A stretch of DNA of 64,000 nt from Dirofilaria immitis (Eukaryota > Nematoda > Chromadorea > Rhabditida > Onchocercidae), in NCBI GenBank assembly GCA_024305405.1, contig JAKNDB010000092.1:1643501-1707500 (forward strand), written 5' to 3'. Both the position numbers and the translations under genes were made by a program. The stretch's first letter is position 1, and every line of letters starts with the position of its first letter. This document shows, in pieces, positions 1-13,049 of this stretch. Below the pieces are notes generated by a model, which did not search any database, had not been told where the DNA came from, and saw only the letters and a program-made list of their open reading frames with translations.

Positions 1-310
1 ATAAAAGTAAAGTGAGCCTTAATTGAGGCCTTTTATTTTCAATTTTTTTGTTTATTAGTTAAAAAAATATTTTTAGTTAAAGATTTTAGTGCGTTATTAT
101 TTAGTACTAAGACTCATAGATATTTTATTTGTTTGAAGATCTGGATATGCATTTAAAATAAAACTGATATATCACTGAGCAGTTTATTGTTGTGTATATA
201 TATGGTTTAAACTGAATTTAAATATCATAGTAATTTTCGAAAGTTTAACAATTCTCTAATTCAGATGGCTTTTTTATTTAAGGTTTCGTCAAGAATAGAA
301 ATTTTTAAAG

Positions 311-2355
311 ACTATGTTTAGAACTTTTCTTCCGGATCGTCATATCGATATTCTTCGTGTGGAAAATATTTCGCAATGTTCAGCAACCCAGCGAGCTGGT
401 CGAGCTGGACGTGAAGCACCCGGCAAATGTTATCGGTTGTATTCGGAAAAACATTTTCATTCACTATCTAAAGCGACAGCTCCGGAAATCTTACGATCAA
501 ATTTAGCAGTGGTAAAATTTATCAAAAGTATTTTGCAAAGCCTTGGAGATAATTCTTGTTTTTAAATATTTATCACAGGATTTTTATAACTATTTGTTAT
601 CCAACATTTGAAATAGCGGAACAACTGAAAACTTGAACATCGAAATCCTTTTATTTCAGAGGAGATTTTAATTCTTCACTCCAGTTAAGAGTAATTCTTA
701 GTATTTGATAAAATTATGTAGTAGAGCAAATGATTAAAGTTTCATTGAAAATTAAGATTTGAGCTTAATTTTCTATGCTATTTATACTAGGTACTTCTTG
801 AATTATTACGTATTGGTTTGCGACGAACAAAATCATTGGCTTTAATTTCAAATCCAAGGAAAGAGAGCCTGGAAGCTGCTGAAAAACATCTTCGCTTGCT
901 GGATGCAGTGAAGCGACCTGATAAAAAAGGCAGATTGCGACTTACTGAACTGGGTACAAGGCTATCATCATTTCCAGTCGATCCAGCTTTTGCACGGTAA
1001 ATGATTTACTTATAGTAATTTCTTGAGTTCTAAAAATTAATTTATTAATCTTCCTAAAAATTTGTTGATCTCTTTTGAAATTTATCATCCATCTAACTTT
1101 TCCTTATCTCAAAAATTGATTGTTGAATTGCAGTGCTCTGATAGCAGCATCACAAAATGAGTGTTTAGAAGAGGTTTTAACAATTGTGGCATTTATGTCC
1201 ACTGATTCCATTTTCGTCAGTTCAGCAGTAGGTCATGAACAAACAAATTTATCAAAGTGTAAATTTGAAGCACCCGAAGGTGATCATTGTACTCTACTGA
1301 ATGTTTATCGAGGATATCGTTTAGCTCGCAAAGAAAAGAAATTAGAGGTAATTCGTATATTCTTGCAGTTTTTCTTTCTTTAGTTTCTTTTTGTCCTCTA
1401 TGTTTATGTATTTTTTGACGTATTTGTTTCAGTTCTTCACTTCAGTTATTATTATATTTATATCACTAGACCTTTTTATTGATTTGATTTAACTGTAATT
1501 ATAAGAATTCTTCCCAATATTTGAATTGTATACATGTTCTGAGATATAGATTGAGATTTTAATTGAACTGTAGATTTAGATCTTTATAGAAACTTCAACC
1601 GACTTGCATATATTCTTCGTGTTAAGGAATGGTGTGAAGCAAATCACGTCCATCAACGAATACTTAATACTGTTTTCAAAATTCGAAGACAACTGCGCGA
1701 CATTTGTTCAAAAAATTCATTGATTTTTCGTTCTTGCGGTACCGATACTGATAAACTCAGGTGATATTATATGTAGCACTAAATGGAAGTTTGAGAACAG
1801 GAGAAGAAAGAAAAAAATGAATAAGACGGAAAATTCAGCAAACATAGTTTTGCTAAACAATACCATTCTTTCAGAAAGACGCTTTGCCAGGGTCTTTTCA
1901 TGAATGCTTGTGTTTACGAGAGATCACAGGATCGTTACAACTTATTAATATCACCCGGAACCTCATTAAAGATTCATCCTTCCTCTTGCTTGTCTCGTTC
2001 GCGGCCGACAGCCTTTATTTTCACAGATCTCGTTCGAACAAATGAGTTATACGCTCGGTAATTTTTCTGTTTGCTTTTTCGTGGCCAATAAAAATTAACG
2101 CTGAAATAGTTTCAAAGTTGTCTAATATTTCCCTTGAAAAAAAAATTTGATTATGTAATGCTTGTTTGATTCTTTATATCTTTTTATTTCACGTTCTTCA
2201 TGAGTTCTACGTTCTAGTAATTCTTGTTTTTATTTAGTGATATCACAGTGATTGATCTCGAGTGGGCCAAAGAGCTGCTTGATTCAAAGAAGACTGTATT
2301 GAAAATGTTTCTAGATGAAAAATTGCATTCTTTAATCCATAAAAATCGTAAATAG
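311..2355 (+). CDS. DEAH-box ATP-dependent RNA helicase, DHX33/DHX40-like, C-terminal part (5' end outside window)
   Basis: The visible part starts inside the second RecA domain. Helicase motif VI reads QRAGRAGR, followed by GKCYRLYSE, then the winged-helix/HA2 region ([47 protein letters not shown]) and the C-terminal OB fold with IHPSS and [18 protein letters not shown]. Exons: 311-511, 791-996, 1134-1347 (or 1354), about 1590-1760, 1875-2057, 2238-2355. All junctions are in phase except 1347/1590, where either donor 1354 is used or the AAA at 1590-1592 is one base too long. Bases 1-310 look like intron. Enzymes of this family unwind RNA or remodel RNP using ATP; DHX33 acts in the nucleolus. 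The family call is firm; the exact orthologue (DHX33, DHX40 or DHX35) is not. The 5' exons with motifs I-V lie left of the window. Confidence 0.85.
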
Positions 2356-3484
2356 CGTTTAGTTATTTCTATCACCAGTCCCATTCAAAGCCAGCTATAG
2401 AAGATTTTTTTTTTAAGAAGCGTTTAGAAAACACATTCTTTGGCTACTTTATAAATTTGTTCTTTATAATATTGTTTTATAAGTTGTGATGATTGTTTTA
2501 GTAGATACATTGATGACAAGGTTTTTATGCCATATGTTATTTGGAATGCGCAAATATAGATCAAGAAAAAATGAATTGCTTTGATTCATCTATTATTTGA
2601 ATTATGATAATTCCTCATAATTTTCAAGAAGTGATTTGTTGATAGATTGGGTTTGAAATACAGTTCAAATTTTTAATTTTTTGTACTTGTTACAGTATTC
2701 ATCGAATCAGTTGTTGTAGCATGTTTTTACATAATATGCTCCTTATTGATGATTTCTCATGCTCTGTTCTTTGTTGATGATGATGATGTCTGAACTGGAA
2801 AAAAAAATTGCTAATAACTATGTATCTCTTCTCGACTACAGGGCATTCCTATAAAAGACATTTTTATAATTTTGCTGATCATGCTACCTGTGTTACATTT
2901 ATGTTTGGTGAGGAGTAATCATGGTTGAAGATATGTTTCTCAATAGCGCACACGGTTAAGATAATAAAATATCATCTGATTTCTTTAGTCACATTTGTTC
3001 GGGGAGCATGTATGTACATAGTTCTAGATATTTAGTTGTAAAAGAATGTAAAAGCATAGGAATACTTCGTGAATTTCTTAAGAAGCTATGTAACATAGAT
3101 TCCAGTTATATACATTCTCGTTCACAACTTCATCCTCTGCATCCATTCTTATAATTCATTTGAGAAGAATTATTAAACTTCTAGTAAGAGAATTTCTGCG
3201 TGTATTTTCATTCGAAAAAGATTCATGGATTAGACACAGAGGGGATAATAGAGGAGATTTCTACTAGAAAAGAAGAAAGACAGCACGAGTTTACTCGTAA
3301 CAAATGCAACAATCTTTGATGCCGGTGTGTATGATGACCTTACTCTGTATGAGTCCTCTCATTTCTTCGTCTCTCTCCGCCGCGAATTTAAGTGTTATTC
3401 TTGAAATTTCTTTTGTGAAATTATTATCTTATCTAGGGGAAAATTAATCTTTTGTACTGTATAGTGTTTAAGACTACACGGAAA
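2356..3484. other. Intergenic, no gene seen
   Basis: A+T-rich spacer between two same-strand genes. No exon with conserved sequence was found on either strand. A pyrimidine-rich tract ending in TATCTAG at about 3430-3436 lies some 50 bases before the next start codon and could be a spliced-leader acceptor; this is inference only. The spacing of about 1.1 kb is long for a nematode operon. Confidence 0.5.
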
Positions 3485-6400
3485 ATGAATAAGTGCTGGG
3501 ATGATGAAGCTCAAAAATTATTCAAAAATGTTGGCGAACAGTTCAGTCAGATTTTTGTTAATGACGAAGTATGTTGTTTATATTTCATATATCAATTAAT
3601 ACTCAATTTCGGTTCATTTAGCAAAGTTTTTATATTTTATTTATAGCGTACTCAGTTCGATGCAGAAATATTCTTGTCCTTGTTTGAGCAATATCTCAGC
3701 GAGCCTAATACTGTTGACTGGAACAGGATGAAGCCATTAAGTTTGAAATTTCAACAAAACTATGAATCACTGCCAAAATGTTCTGAAAAGGAAGAACGAG
3801 ATGAAATCTTGAAGCGTGTATCAGTTGTGAAGCTAAATGGAGGTTTGGGAACAACAATGGGCTGCAACGGTCCGAAGTCACTAATCGAATTGCGAAGTGG
3901 ACTTACATTCCTCGATTTTGCCATTGGTCATGTGCGGGTATTATTTCAATCACATAAACGTCTCAAAGAACGAAATAATTTATGTAAGAAATAACTTGAA
4001 AAAAATTTAGTGTAATTTCGCTTACAGTCGCAAATCACATAATTCATTATAATTGCAATCAAAGAATTCAGTGCAATTAATTGTATGATTTTCAATTTTT
4101 CATTTCTTTCAAATTTATATATAAATAAAGTTTCGGTCACTGATTTCAACTTTTTCTTTCTTTTTGCAATATTATTGCTTTAATGGAAATTATATTCTGC
4201 TTAATTTTTTACAGCATTTTAATGAACAAAATAACAGCTCGGTACCATTAGTTTTAATGAATAGTTTCAATACTGACAAAGCAGTATACGAATATTTGGC
4301 TGATCGCAAGATAAATGTAAAAACATTCCTGCAAAGCAAATGTCCGAGGATCTTTGTGAAAAATTCAATGCCTGTTCCTTTGAAAGATGGAGGTGAAAAT
4401 ATTGAAGGGTAAAAAATATTTTACTGATACTTCCTGTTTTTCTATAATCGTTTCCTAGCTACAGACAAAAGATGAAGATTAAAGCATTGAATCTTATTTC
4501 ATATTTCAATGCTATAATATATATATTTTGTCATTATACATATGTATATTTTTGTTAAAATATTATATATATGTATATATATTTTTGTTAAAATATTTTA
4601 ATTCGTTATCAAATAGTTTCGTATGCTTAGAATTTATTTTAGGAACTACGAATCAATAAAAAATTATTAGGTGACAATCAGAACAAATATGAAGTTAAAG
4701 TTGATCAAATTGAAATAATTTTATTCGTTGATTTTCTAAATTATTCTTATCGAAACCTGGTATTAATTCAGTTGATTATAAGAGCTCACTATAAGTTGAA
4801 AGCTTAGAATAAAAATCATTTGACTACTAAATTTTGTAAATGTAATTAATCAATTCTGTGACCCAGTATTTCCAGATGGTATCCACCGGGTCATGGGAAT
4901 ATTTTCAAATCCATGCATTTTACGGGTGTTTTGGATGAGCTGCTTGCTCAGGGACGCGATATATGTTTCATTTCAAACATCGATAATACTGGTGCAACAA
5001 TTGATTTGCGAATTGCTAAACTTATGGTGGAAAACAATTTGGAATATGTAATGGAGTGCATTGAAAAACGGAAGTTGACAAAAAGTTTATTTTTGTGGAA
5101 CTTTGAGAATTTCAAAGAGATTGGTCAAGCGATATCATGATTTTGACAGTGTAACGGGCAATATGTAACGGGTTGACTTACTGATTATAAATGTACTAAT
5201 ATCTTCATAAAACTTTTTTCTAGGGAGGAACTTTGGTTGAAATAAATGGATATATCATGCATTTGGAGATGCCACAGGTGCCCAGAGATCATATCAGTGA
5301 TTTTTGTTCAGCGAAAATTTTTAAGTATATGCATATACATATTCATATAAATTTATATATGAGATTGTCCATTAATCAGTTCAATATCGATTTTAATTAT
5401 TTTCTTTTTTGCTCTAAATTTTTCATTACTTACTTCATTTTATTCTCTTACGAAAAATAGAAAGGAACCATTTTCCATTTTTTTAAATCTTGAAGAAATC
5501 TCTTTATTGGAACTTCAACAAGTTCCAGGATTTTCAATACTAACAATATTTGGGTCAACTTGCGAGCCGTAAAAAGAAACTTGCTCAAATGAAGATGGAC
5601 ATTATTGTTAACAAAAGGTCTCAGATATTGTTTTTCACTTCTTTTGCATCACTTTGAAATTATAATGATTCCGCGATCATGTAAATTTTTAATATTAGGG
5701 ATCAGTCATTTCGTATGTTTGCTTTCATGACCGATGGATATTACTTGGACTCGGAAAAGTTAGGCGGAAGGATGCAATAACGGTCGTAAATTGTAAGCCT
5801 AAATATTCTACCAAGCTTTGTCTCCATCTTATCTGTCACTGATAAGAATAGTTGAAATACCGATGCATATTTACTGAGCAAGTGGCAATATCGTGAAAAT
5901 CACGATATTGCCACTTGCTGACCAGTTAAGGCCAAAAGACAGTTCTTTTGGAGCGTTCTAATCAATAAATCATTTGCACAATACATTCATTGGTAATATA
6001 TCTTTTAAGGAATATTGTGAGCATTTGCGGTCATTCTTATGATCAATGTTCAGATGAGATATTTTGCAGTGTCATCAATTCAAATATTGTTATATTTAGA
6101 CTTATGATTTTTGCAGGTTCTTAGTAATGGTGAGTTTGTCAATCAACTGGAAACATCTTTAGGTGGTGCCATTCGAAATTTCGACAAGGTGTTGAGTATG
6201 TATATAATTCTAATATCCACTAAAATGCTTATGTAGTTTTTGTTATGATTTCGAATAATATGTATAGTTCAATACATTACTACAGATGATAAAAATTAAT
6301 GGTGTGAAATTTTAATTTCATGTAATAAACTAAAAACTTTTCCAGGTATTAAAGTGCCTCGTTCTCGCTTCCTTCCTGTTAAGAATACCCAGGAGCTACT

Positions 6401-7255
6401 TGCTATTATGAGTGATTTGTATGAAGTGACGGAAAATTTTTCGTTGCAATTTGTCCGGAAAGATAAAGCACCAATCATTGAATTATCAGAACATTTCAGT
6501 AAGATATCTGAATTTCGAGAACGTTTTTGTGAGATTCCACGACTGCGAGAGTTAAAGCGGTTGAAAGTTGAGGGCAACATATATTTCGAACACGATGTGA
6601 TACTGAAAGTAAATGTTCAACTGTTTGCTATGCAATTCTCCTAAATTATGAACTATAAGTGTGGTAGTATTGACATCAGTTTGGCTAGTTATTTTAACTG
6701 ACAATGCATCATATGATTCAACAAATTCGCCTAGTTTTTTTCTTTTTTTTAATTCGGCAAATCACTTGGATGGTATGATTATTGCAAAAGCAATAGAAAA
6801 GCTAGATCATGCAATCGCGATTGTTATTTCATTTATGTTTTCTGTAATGGTCGGTGGTTCAAATTGCCGACATCTCTTCCAGGATATCCTAGTCTCGACA
6901 ATTTCATTCTTTCTTAATATTTTTAAAACAATGGTTGTGGTTTATTCTTTCCATTCTTCCATAATTTTGAATTTCGAAAAAGTTTTCGAAATTTAACGGT
7001 AAAAAATTAAGATAAACAAATCGAATAAATTTATTCGAGCTTATTTATCGTTTAATAATTTTCACAAGCTGATAATAAATTATGACTTCTTTTGCATATT
7101 AGAGCAAGCAATGAACCTTTAGATCATCTTTTCAGGATAACGTAGAAATCATTGCTGATCAAGGGCAAAAACTGAAGGTAGCTAAAGGCGAATGTTTGGA
7201 AAATATTAAACTGGTGCAGACAGCACATTCCAAGGTACAGAAGATATCATTGTAG
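3485..7255 (+). CDS. UGP2: UTP--glucose-1-phosphate uridylyltransferase (UDP-glucose pyrophosphorylase)
   Basis: Makes UDP-glucose from UTP and glucose-1-phosphate in the cytosol, the donor for glycogen, trehalose and glycan synthesis. Exons: 3485-3568, 3647-3937, 4215-4408, 4876-5084, 5224-5324, 5529-5617, 6125-6195, 6346-6608, 7136-7255; about 473 residues, near the usual length. The nucleotide-binding loop is KLNGGLGTTMGCNGPKS (about residues 90-106). Other family blocks are PLVLMNSFNTD, WYPPGHGNIF, FISNIDNTGATID, FNTNNIWVNL, VPRSRFLPVK and a C-terminal beta-helix part. The start was chosen at the first ATG in frame with the exon-1 donor. Two frame breaks: the donor after 5080-5084 (AAAAA) is one base out of phase, and 5587-5589 (AAA) is one base short, producing a TGA. 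The two errors cancel in total length. The exon 7 acceptor is TTCTTAG at 6118-6124. Probably an intact gene with sequence errors. Confidence 0.93.
4516..4601. repeat. A+T-rich imperfect tandem repeat in intron
   Basis: Two copies of a unit containing TATGTATAT followed by TTTTTGTTAAAATATT, embedded in (TA)n. It lies in the third intron of the UDP-glucose pyrophosphorylase gene. Confidence 0.6.
5877..5919. repeat. Perfect 19-bp inverted repeat (hairpin) in intron
   Basis: Left arm 5877-5895 and right arm 5901-5919 are exact reverse complements (arm begins AGCAAGTGGC), separated by the 5-base loop AAAAT. It lies in the intron 5618-6124 of the UDP-glucose pyrophosphorylase gene. There is no sign of a surrounding transposon (no second terminal repeat or target-site duplication seen). 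Confidence 0.85.
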
Positions 7256-9560
7256 AATCAAAATCATCAAGAATTGACAGAATTTTATGGTGCTTCTATA
7301 AAAAATTATTAGATCTCTCTTTTGTGAACATATCTAAAAAGAGCAGTGGATCAGGATGTCATCGGATTTTCCGCATTTCGAAACTAAATTACAACAAAAA
7401 AGCAGCTATAATAACAGAAATTACATTTAAGTTCATAATAAGAGATTGAGTCTGAGCAATTGAAATTAGAAAATGAGACTGCTAGCTTCGAAATGCTGCT
7501 AGTCGGGAGTTAGCACCTAATATATTGATATAAGTTATAAGATCTAATACTTCCTGATTCTAAGATCTTAATTGAAATTCTCAATAATTTTTCACTATAA
7601 AACTACTAAAACCTTAAATTAATTATCCCTGCTTTTATTAATAATATTAATATTATTGTTTATAATCATATTATTACCATTTTTACTGGTGATGATTATT
7701 TTATCAATATTGTTAATTCAGTATGCTGTCATTATAATTTCAGCATGCTTTCATTATAATTGTCGCACTGCTATTTATCGTTAATGTTCTCTCTATAAAT
7801 TAGTTCGAATTCTAAATAAAACTTTTATTTGTGGTCAATATCAAATGGTAAACATGCTGCAAAAATAGTTTCTGTCCGCTTCAGTCTTCGATATTTTAAA
7901 TTTGTGCAACCACTTCCGCTACTCTATTCATTTCTTTCATCTGGCTAAGCTTCTGACATCTTAGATTTTAATCATCAATATATATTGCTTTGAAAACCGT
8001 AATTTCTTTTTCAAATAATTATTGTTATGATAATTTTTATTATTATGATATATGGTACTCAACTAATTTTTGTAGGAAAAGCGAAATAAGTGATAATTCT
8101 GTTCGAAATCGGTGTTCATAATGATATGATGGGCACAAGTGTGAATACACTGATTACTGTATATATACTTTGCTAGAAAAATTGATTTTTATAGAAATTT
8201 ATGGGAAAATTTTTATCTTAAAACAAAATTTTTACTCTATTTATTTTCAAAATTTTTTAATGGATTTTGGATATGCGAAGATAAGATTGAGCTTGAGAGA
8301 TTAATTTTGAGCTTCGAAAAAAGCCAAAAATTTATGAAATAATAAAGAAATAAATTAGTCGTAAGATCCGATACGTTTCTTGTTATCACTTTCCATTGAA
8401 CGACTACAGTCGAACGGTAGAAGACATTGGACTGGTGAGAAAAGCATTTTCGCAAGTTGTTATTGCTTCGTAGTTTTTTTGATAGGTCAGTTTCAATTCT
8501 CTTCCAATTAGTGAAAGTGGATCAGTGTCAAAAATCTGTAAAAGTTTAAAGATTATTGAAAATAATAGTTTTTTTAGTATAGTGACTTAAAAAATTCTCA
8601 ATCATTCGTGAAGTAATGAAATTAGGCTAAATCTTAGCGAATAGCTGTATTTTAGTTCAAAAAAATACTCAGATCTTATCTATCTTTCTCTTGGGTTTTA
8701 ATTTAAAGATTGACTTATTTGGAATGTATTTCTCCTAAAAAAAAAAGAGTTCAATAAGAATAAAATGACAGACCTGCTGTGAACAATATGTGTTAGGAAT
8801 GTTGCATGATTGTAGATGGGAAAGCATAGTAGAAATAGCGCTGATAGGAGAATAGGTGAAGATTTTTTCCAGGAAGTAAGTACCATATCAAAATAAATAT
8901 ACATAAGTGTGAAATACATACGTAAGTACGCTATTTTGTACGATAGCTATTTGAATTGAAAACAGAATTAGGACATGTTGGTTCTTAACCTAGATATTAT
9001 ATCTTAAATATTCTTGGACAAATGAGAAGGAATTTTTTGTGATTGCTTTTCGGAAAAATCGAAGCCAGGACTGCCTGCATGTATTATGCTTGAAAACGTC
9101 TAGCAGAGTGACCTCTGAAATGACGAAGAAACCTTTTAAGCTTAGAATAATATTGGTCAAGCAAGACATAGCACTGAGTTAGCAATTCGAAATGGAAAAC
9201 CAATTCCCACAAATAAGTTTCTATTTTAATATTAACTACCTCTTCCAATTTTGATTTCCATTTTTGAGACAGAAACTTAGATTTCGTATGAAACAGTCAT
9301 AATAAGTATTTGCCACCAGATTTAATTAAATTTTTAAACTAATTTAATTAATTTTTAAGTTTTAATTTCTCATAGCATTGTTTAAATCTGGGGTTTAAAT
9401 CTTGCGTTGATCTCTAAAGAATGGAGTCTTGAACTGACACACGAATGAACAGCGAAAAATTTCTCTGCAGAAAATTTTGGTACTGTAATATTAAGCCAAG
9501 TGATCCACCGCTAAGAGTTATTAAAAATTATTATATCGAAATAAATAACAATTACATATT

Positions 9561-9610
9561 AGTGTGTGTGTGTGTGTGTGTTTGTGTTTGTGTTTGTGTG
9601 TGTGTGTGTA
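9561..9610. repeat. Interrupted (GT)n microsatellite
   Basis: About 50 bases of GT dinucleotides interrupted three times by TTTG. Likely length-polymorphic. The short open frames over it on both strands are repeat artefacts. Confidence 0.95.
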
Positions 9611-10335
9611 TTATTTTGTTGATAACATACCAGCTAAAATGCTTATTAAGTCTACTTAATTGATTATGATAAAAAGAAATGTCAAATGCTATCATTTTAT
9701 CTTCATTGTTATCGACGGTTAGGCGATAATTTAGATAAAATATAGATGCCAACGAAAAATAATGATTTACTGTATCTTTCGAATGAAACAACTGCTGTCA
9801 CGTCTTTTAAAGAGATAAAAAGTGATAACATTTATCTGTTGTTATCCCATACTTGAAAGACATATTTCTTGGCTTATGTTAAGTACTTAAATACATGCTA
9901 TCATGTTATTACGTGGAAGAGATTAAACCGAATACAAATACATCAATTTAAAAAAGAAACCGCAAATTTTATGCTAAGTAATGAATCATTGATTTATTGC
10001 AATTGTCAAATCTGGTTTAACATAATTTCAGCCTTTCTTGACTTCACTAATTCTCGATAAAAGTAATGACTAGCAGTTCAAATTTAAAAATATCCTCAAG
10101 TTTTCTTCTTAGATCACTGCTTATCGAGTCACTACTTTTTCTTAAAGGTTTATATTATATATCTTTGCGTTTAACAATGAACAATCTTACATTAATGTTT
10201 TGTAACATTGTGTTTATGAAATGAAAACGTTCAAGAATAGTTAATATCATAATGATGGTACTTTATAGTTTGAAGTAAATTTCCAAGAAAAACTGCCCTT
10301 TAACTTTTTATGAAATTTGAAAGGGAAACTGAAGA

Positions 10336-10400
10336 ATGAAGTTACTTGATAATCAAAATGAAGTTACTTGATAATAAATGAAGTTAGTTGATAATCAAAA
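10336..10400. repeat. Three tandem copies of a ~21-base unit
   Basis: Three near-identical copies of ATGAAGTTACTTGATAAT with small length differences, in intergenic DNA. Confidence 0.85.
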
Positions 10401-10877
10401 CTAACAGAAATCCAAAAAATAAGAATGATCAATTAGTAAGTAACATTAACTGCAGAAAATAGCAGAAATCTAGACAATTCCTTGTAATAATTAGTTATGA
10501 ATGAATTCCTTGAAATAGATTCTATTAACTGATTTAAATTTTCGCATTGCATTCAGAATGCTCAAATGAATTTAACACTTTGTTGCTTATATTTCTAAAT
10601 AAGATTTTATGCATCAGTGCTAATAAACTAAAAATTTTCTCATCCAATCAGAATAATTGCGATTAGTATTTATATCGTGTTTTAATCATAAATACTAATA
10701 AAAACTGTAAACAGCTTTACTATAGAAGCAGTTGTTGTTATCGGTTTGGAGTACCATACCACACCATAAAAATACTACTTGTCGCTATCAACAGTTACGT
10801 CGTAAGCAGCTACTTCCAACAACATTTGTTATTGTATCGTGTGTAGTAATAGACGCCAATAAAAATTATGCAATGCT

Positions 10878-10942
10878 ATTCAATACTCGTAAAGTTCTTC
10901 GTTATCCTGTGTATTCAATAATCGTAAAGTTCTTCGTTATCC
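10878..10942. repeat. Tandem duplication, period 35
   Basis: The 30-base block at 10878-10907 recurs at 10913-10942 with one mismatch (core CGTAAAGTTCTTCGTTATCC). Confidence 0.9.
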
Positions 10943-13049
10943 GTTGAGATATTCTATCTATAATTTTGACTTCCTCCCATATCAAAACAAAAATTTCATG
11001 ATAAATAATAAACATCACAGGAATACAAATCTCTTAAAAGAAACAGATTGCAGTCTTCTTTATTATACAGTTCTTTATTTCCTGTTTGGATAAAAAGAAG
11101 TTGCATATAAGAAAGCGTCCATCACCTTTGTTTTCGATCTAGAAGAATTTTAAATTGCAAAGCCCAAATTTCGCTAGATTTTTTCCTTAAATTCAACTTC
11201 ATCATTCTATTCAGGAAAGAGATTTTCTTTTTATTTCTTATAATTGGTATTTAAAGCAATAAGTGTCGAACTTCTTCAGATGTCTTTACTCTGTCATCTC
11301 GTGGAAAGAAAAAATCAATACTCTAGTAACACTCTGTTTTAAGAATGGTAAACTTTGATTCCAAGATTCTTAAGCTCTGTTCGAAAAAATTAAAAATAAA
11401 GTGACTTGAATAACATTCACTTTAACATAAGCGCAAAGCGCAAACATAATGCAAATTAGTCAATTTCGTATCTGCGGGATATAAAATGTTAAGAAACTAT
11501 GATTCCATCAGTAGGCAGATTGCTGAAGGCTTTTGTGCCTATAAAATGATTAACGCAAAGAAACGAAAAGTCCCCTACCGTGCGAAAATGCCTAAATTTC
11601 CTAAAGATTAAACTGTATTATCCTGTGAATAATGTCTTGGAAATTCTGTATGTTTTCGCTGAAAAATTCTAAAAATAAATCTGCAATAGTAAAAAGGAGG
11701 AGTGAAGAATAAAATTCGCTATTCACGAATGGCAAAATTAACAAATGGAGCAAATGCGAAAATTTAAAGCAGAAGTACATCGAGATGATTTCACCATTAT
11801 CATATTTCAGTGATTACAAATCCACATAATAAATGCGATATAAAGTTCATATGTCCCAGTGTTTGACAAAAATTGGGGAATGCCTGCCAAGACTACCCCA
11901 ACTTATTTCTCTAAAATTGTGTCACCCAATAATGACATTAAATGTAAACTACTCGAGATAAATACAATATAAAATGAAGCACTTCAATAAGACGATTATT
12001 TTCCTAAAAAGCCAATGATTCCAAAAATTATTCGAAAAAATTATAAGGAAATTCCATAATGCATGATTTTTAATACAAATTCATTAGAAATAATTCCACT
12101 AATCAATGATAGGGAACAGCAAAAATTATAAAATGACATGAATAGCAATTAATCAAGGATCACTGTTCACCGAAGCTAAATATTTGTTGACAGAAGTATG
12201 ATATTTGTTTACTGACGATTTAAGGCAACTATGAAATAATATGTTTGACAAAGATTTCATTTTTTTCAATTTCAATTCAAAAACTAAGTATATAAAAACA
12301 AAGAATCGTTCCAAGATCGATAAAATTCGTGTTAATCATTTGGCCTTATCGTATCTAATAAGCAGTTGCAAAGTTTTATCACAAATATCCAAAAATATAG
12401 AAACAGTCCTATAATGATTCTATTTGACTGAAAAATTTCTAATTACTCGTATAACCTCACCCTTCCAAGAAATAAAAGTCCAATTCGAAGTTGTGAGAAA
12501 ACTGACACATATTCGCATGTGTATTACACTGCAGTTCAGCTACCATGTAGTTGGAAATTTTCGAAGGTGAAATAATAAATAAAATTTTGAATGATATTAA
12601 CATTTATTAAGAATTATATAATTCAATATAAAATCTGACGCATAATAAAGTTTTAAAATTGGTTTATTGACTTAAGTTCTTTTCCTTACTCAAACTGTAC
12701 ATCCAAGAAATATTTCACAATGTCTAATTGCATAGAAACTTGCGAAAACTTTTGGTTGCTTACTAGGAGATCTTAATGCTTTCATATATTTGCATCCGGA
12801 AATGATTTAGATCAAGAATGGAGATAAATATATATGCGTTGTAGAACAGATATTGATCATGACATAAATGCAACAGAGCTTATACTTATGAATACAAACA
12901 CTAAAAATAATTTCATCAAAAACTGTGCATAATAAAAAATATGTGTTTACACTTTAACAAATATATGTGAGCATATATTACAATGATATAGTTTATAAAA
13001 GAACTAAAAACGGAATTCCACTGGCGTTTATAATCAACTAACTAAGTAA

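Larger units (their letters stand above)
7256..13049. other. Long intergenic region, no recognised gene
   Basis: Lies between the 3' end of the UDP-glucose pyrophosphorylase gene and the convergent 3' end of UPF3. It is A+T-rich with many stops in all frames. A few stretches around 11470-11950 show short coding-like runs (for example GMPAKTTPTYFSK on +) interrupted by stops. They were too short to assign and may be chance or very old gene remains. Contains a GT microsatellite and two short tandem duplications listed separately. Confidence 0.5.

Noticed and set aside
9445..9791. Open frames over the GT microsatellite on both strands
   Set aside because: They are the translation of a dinucleotide repeat (Cys-Val or His-Thr runs).
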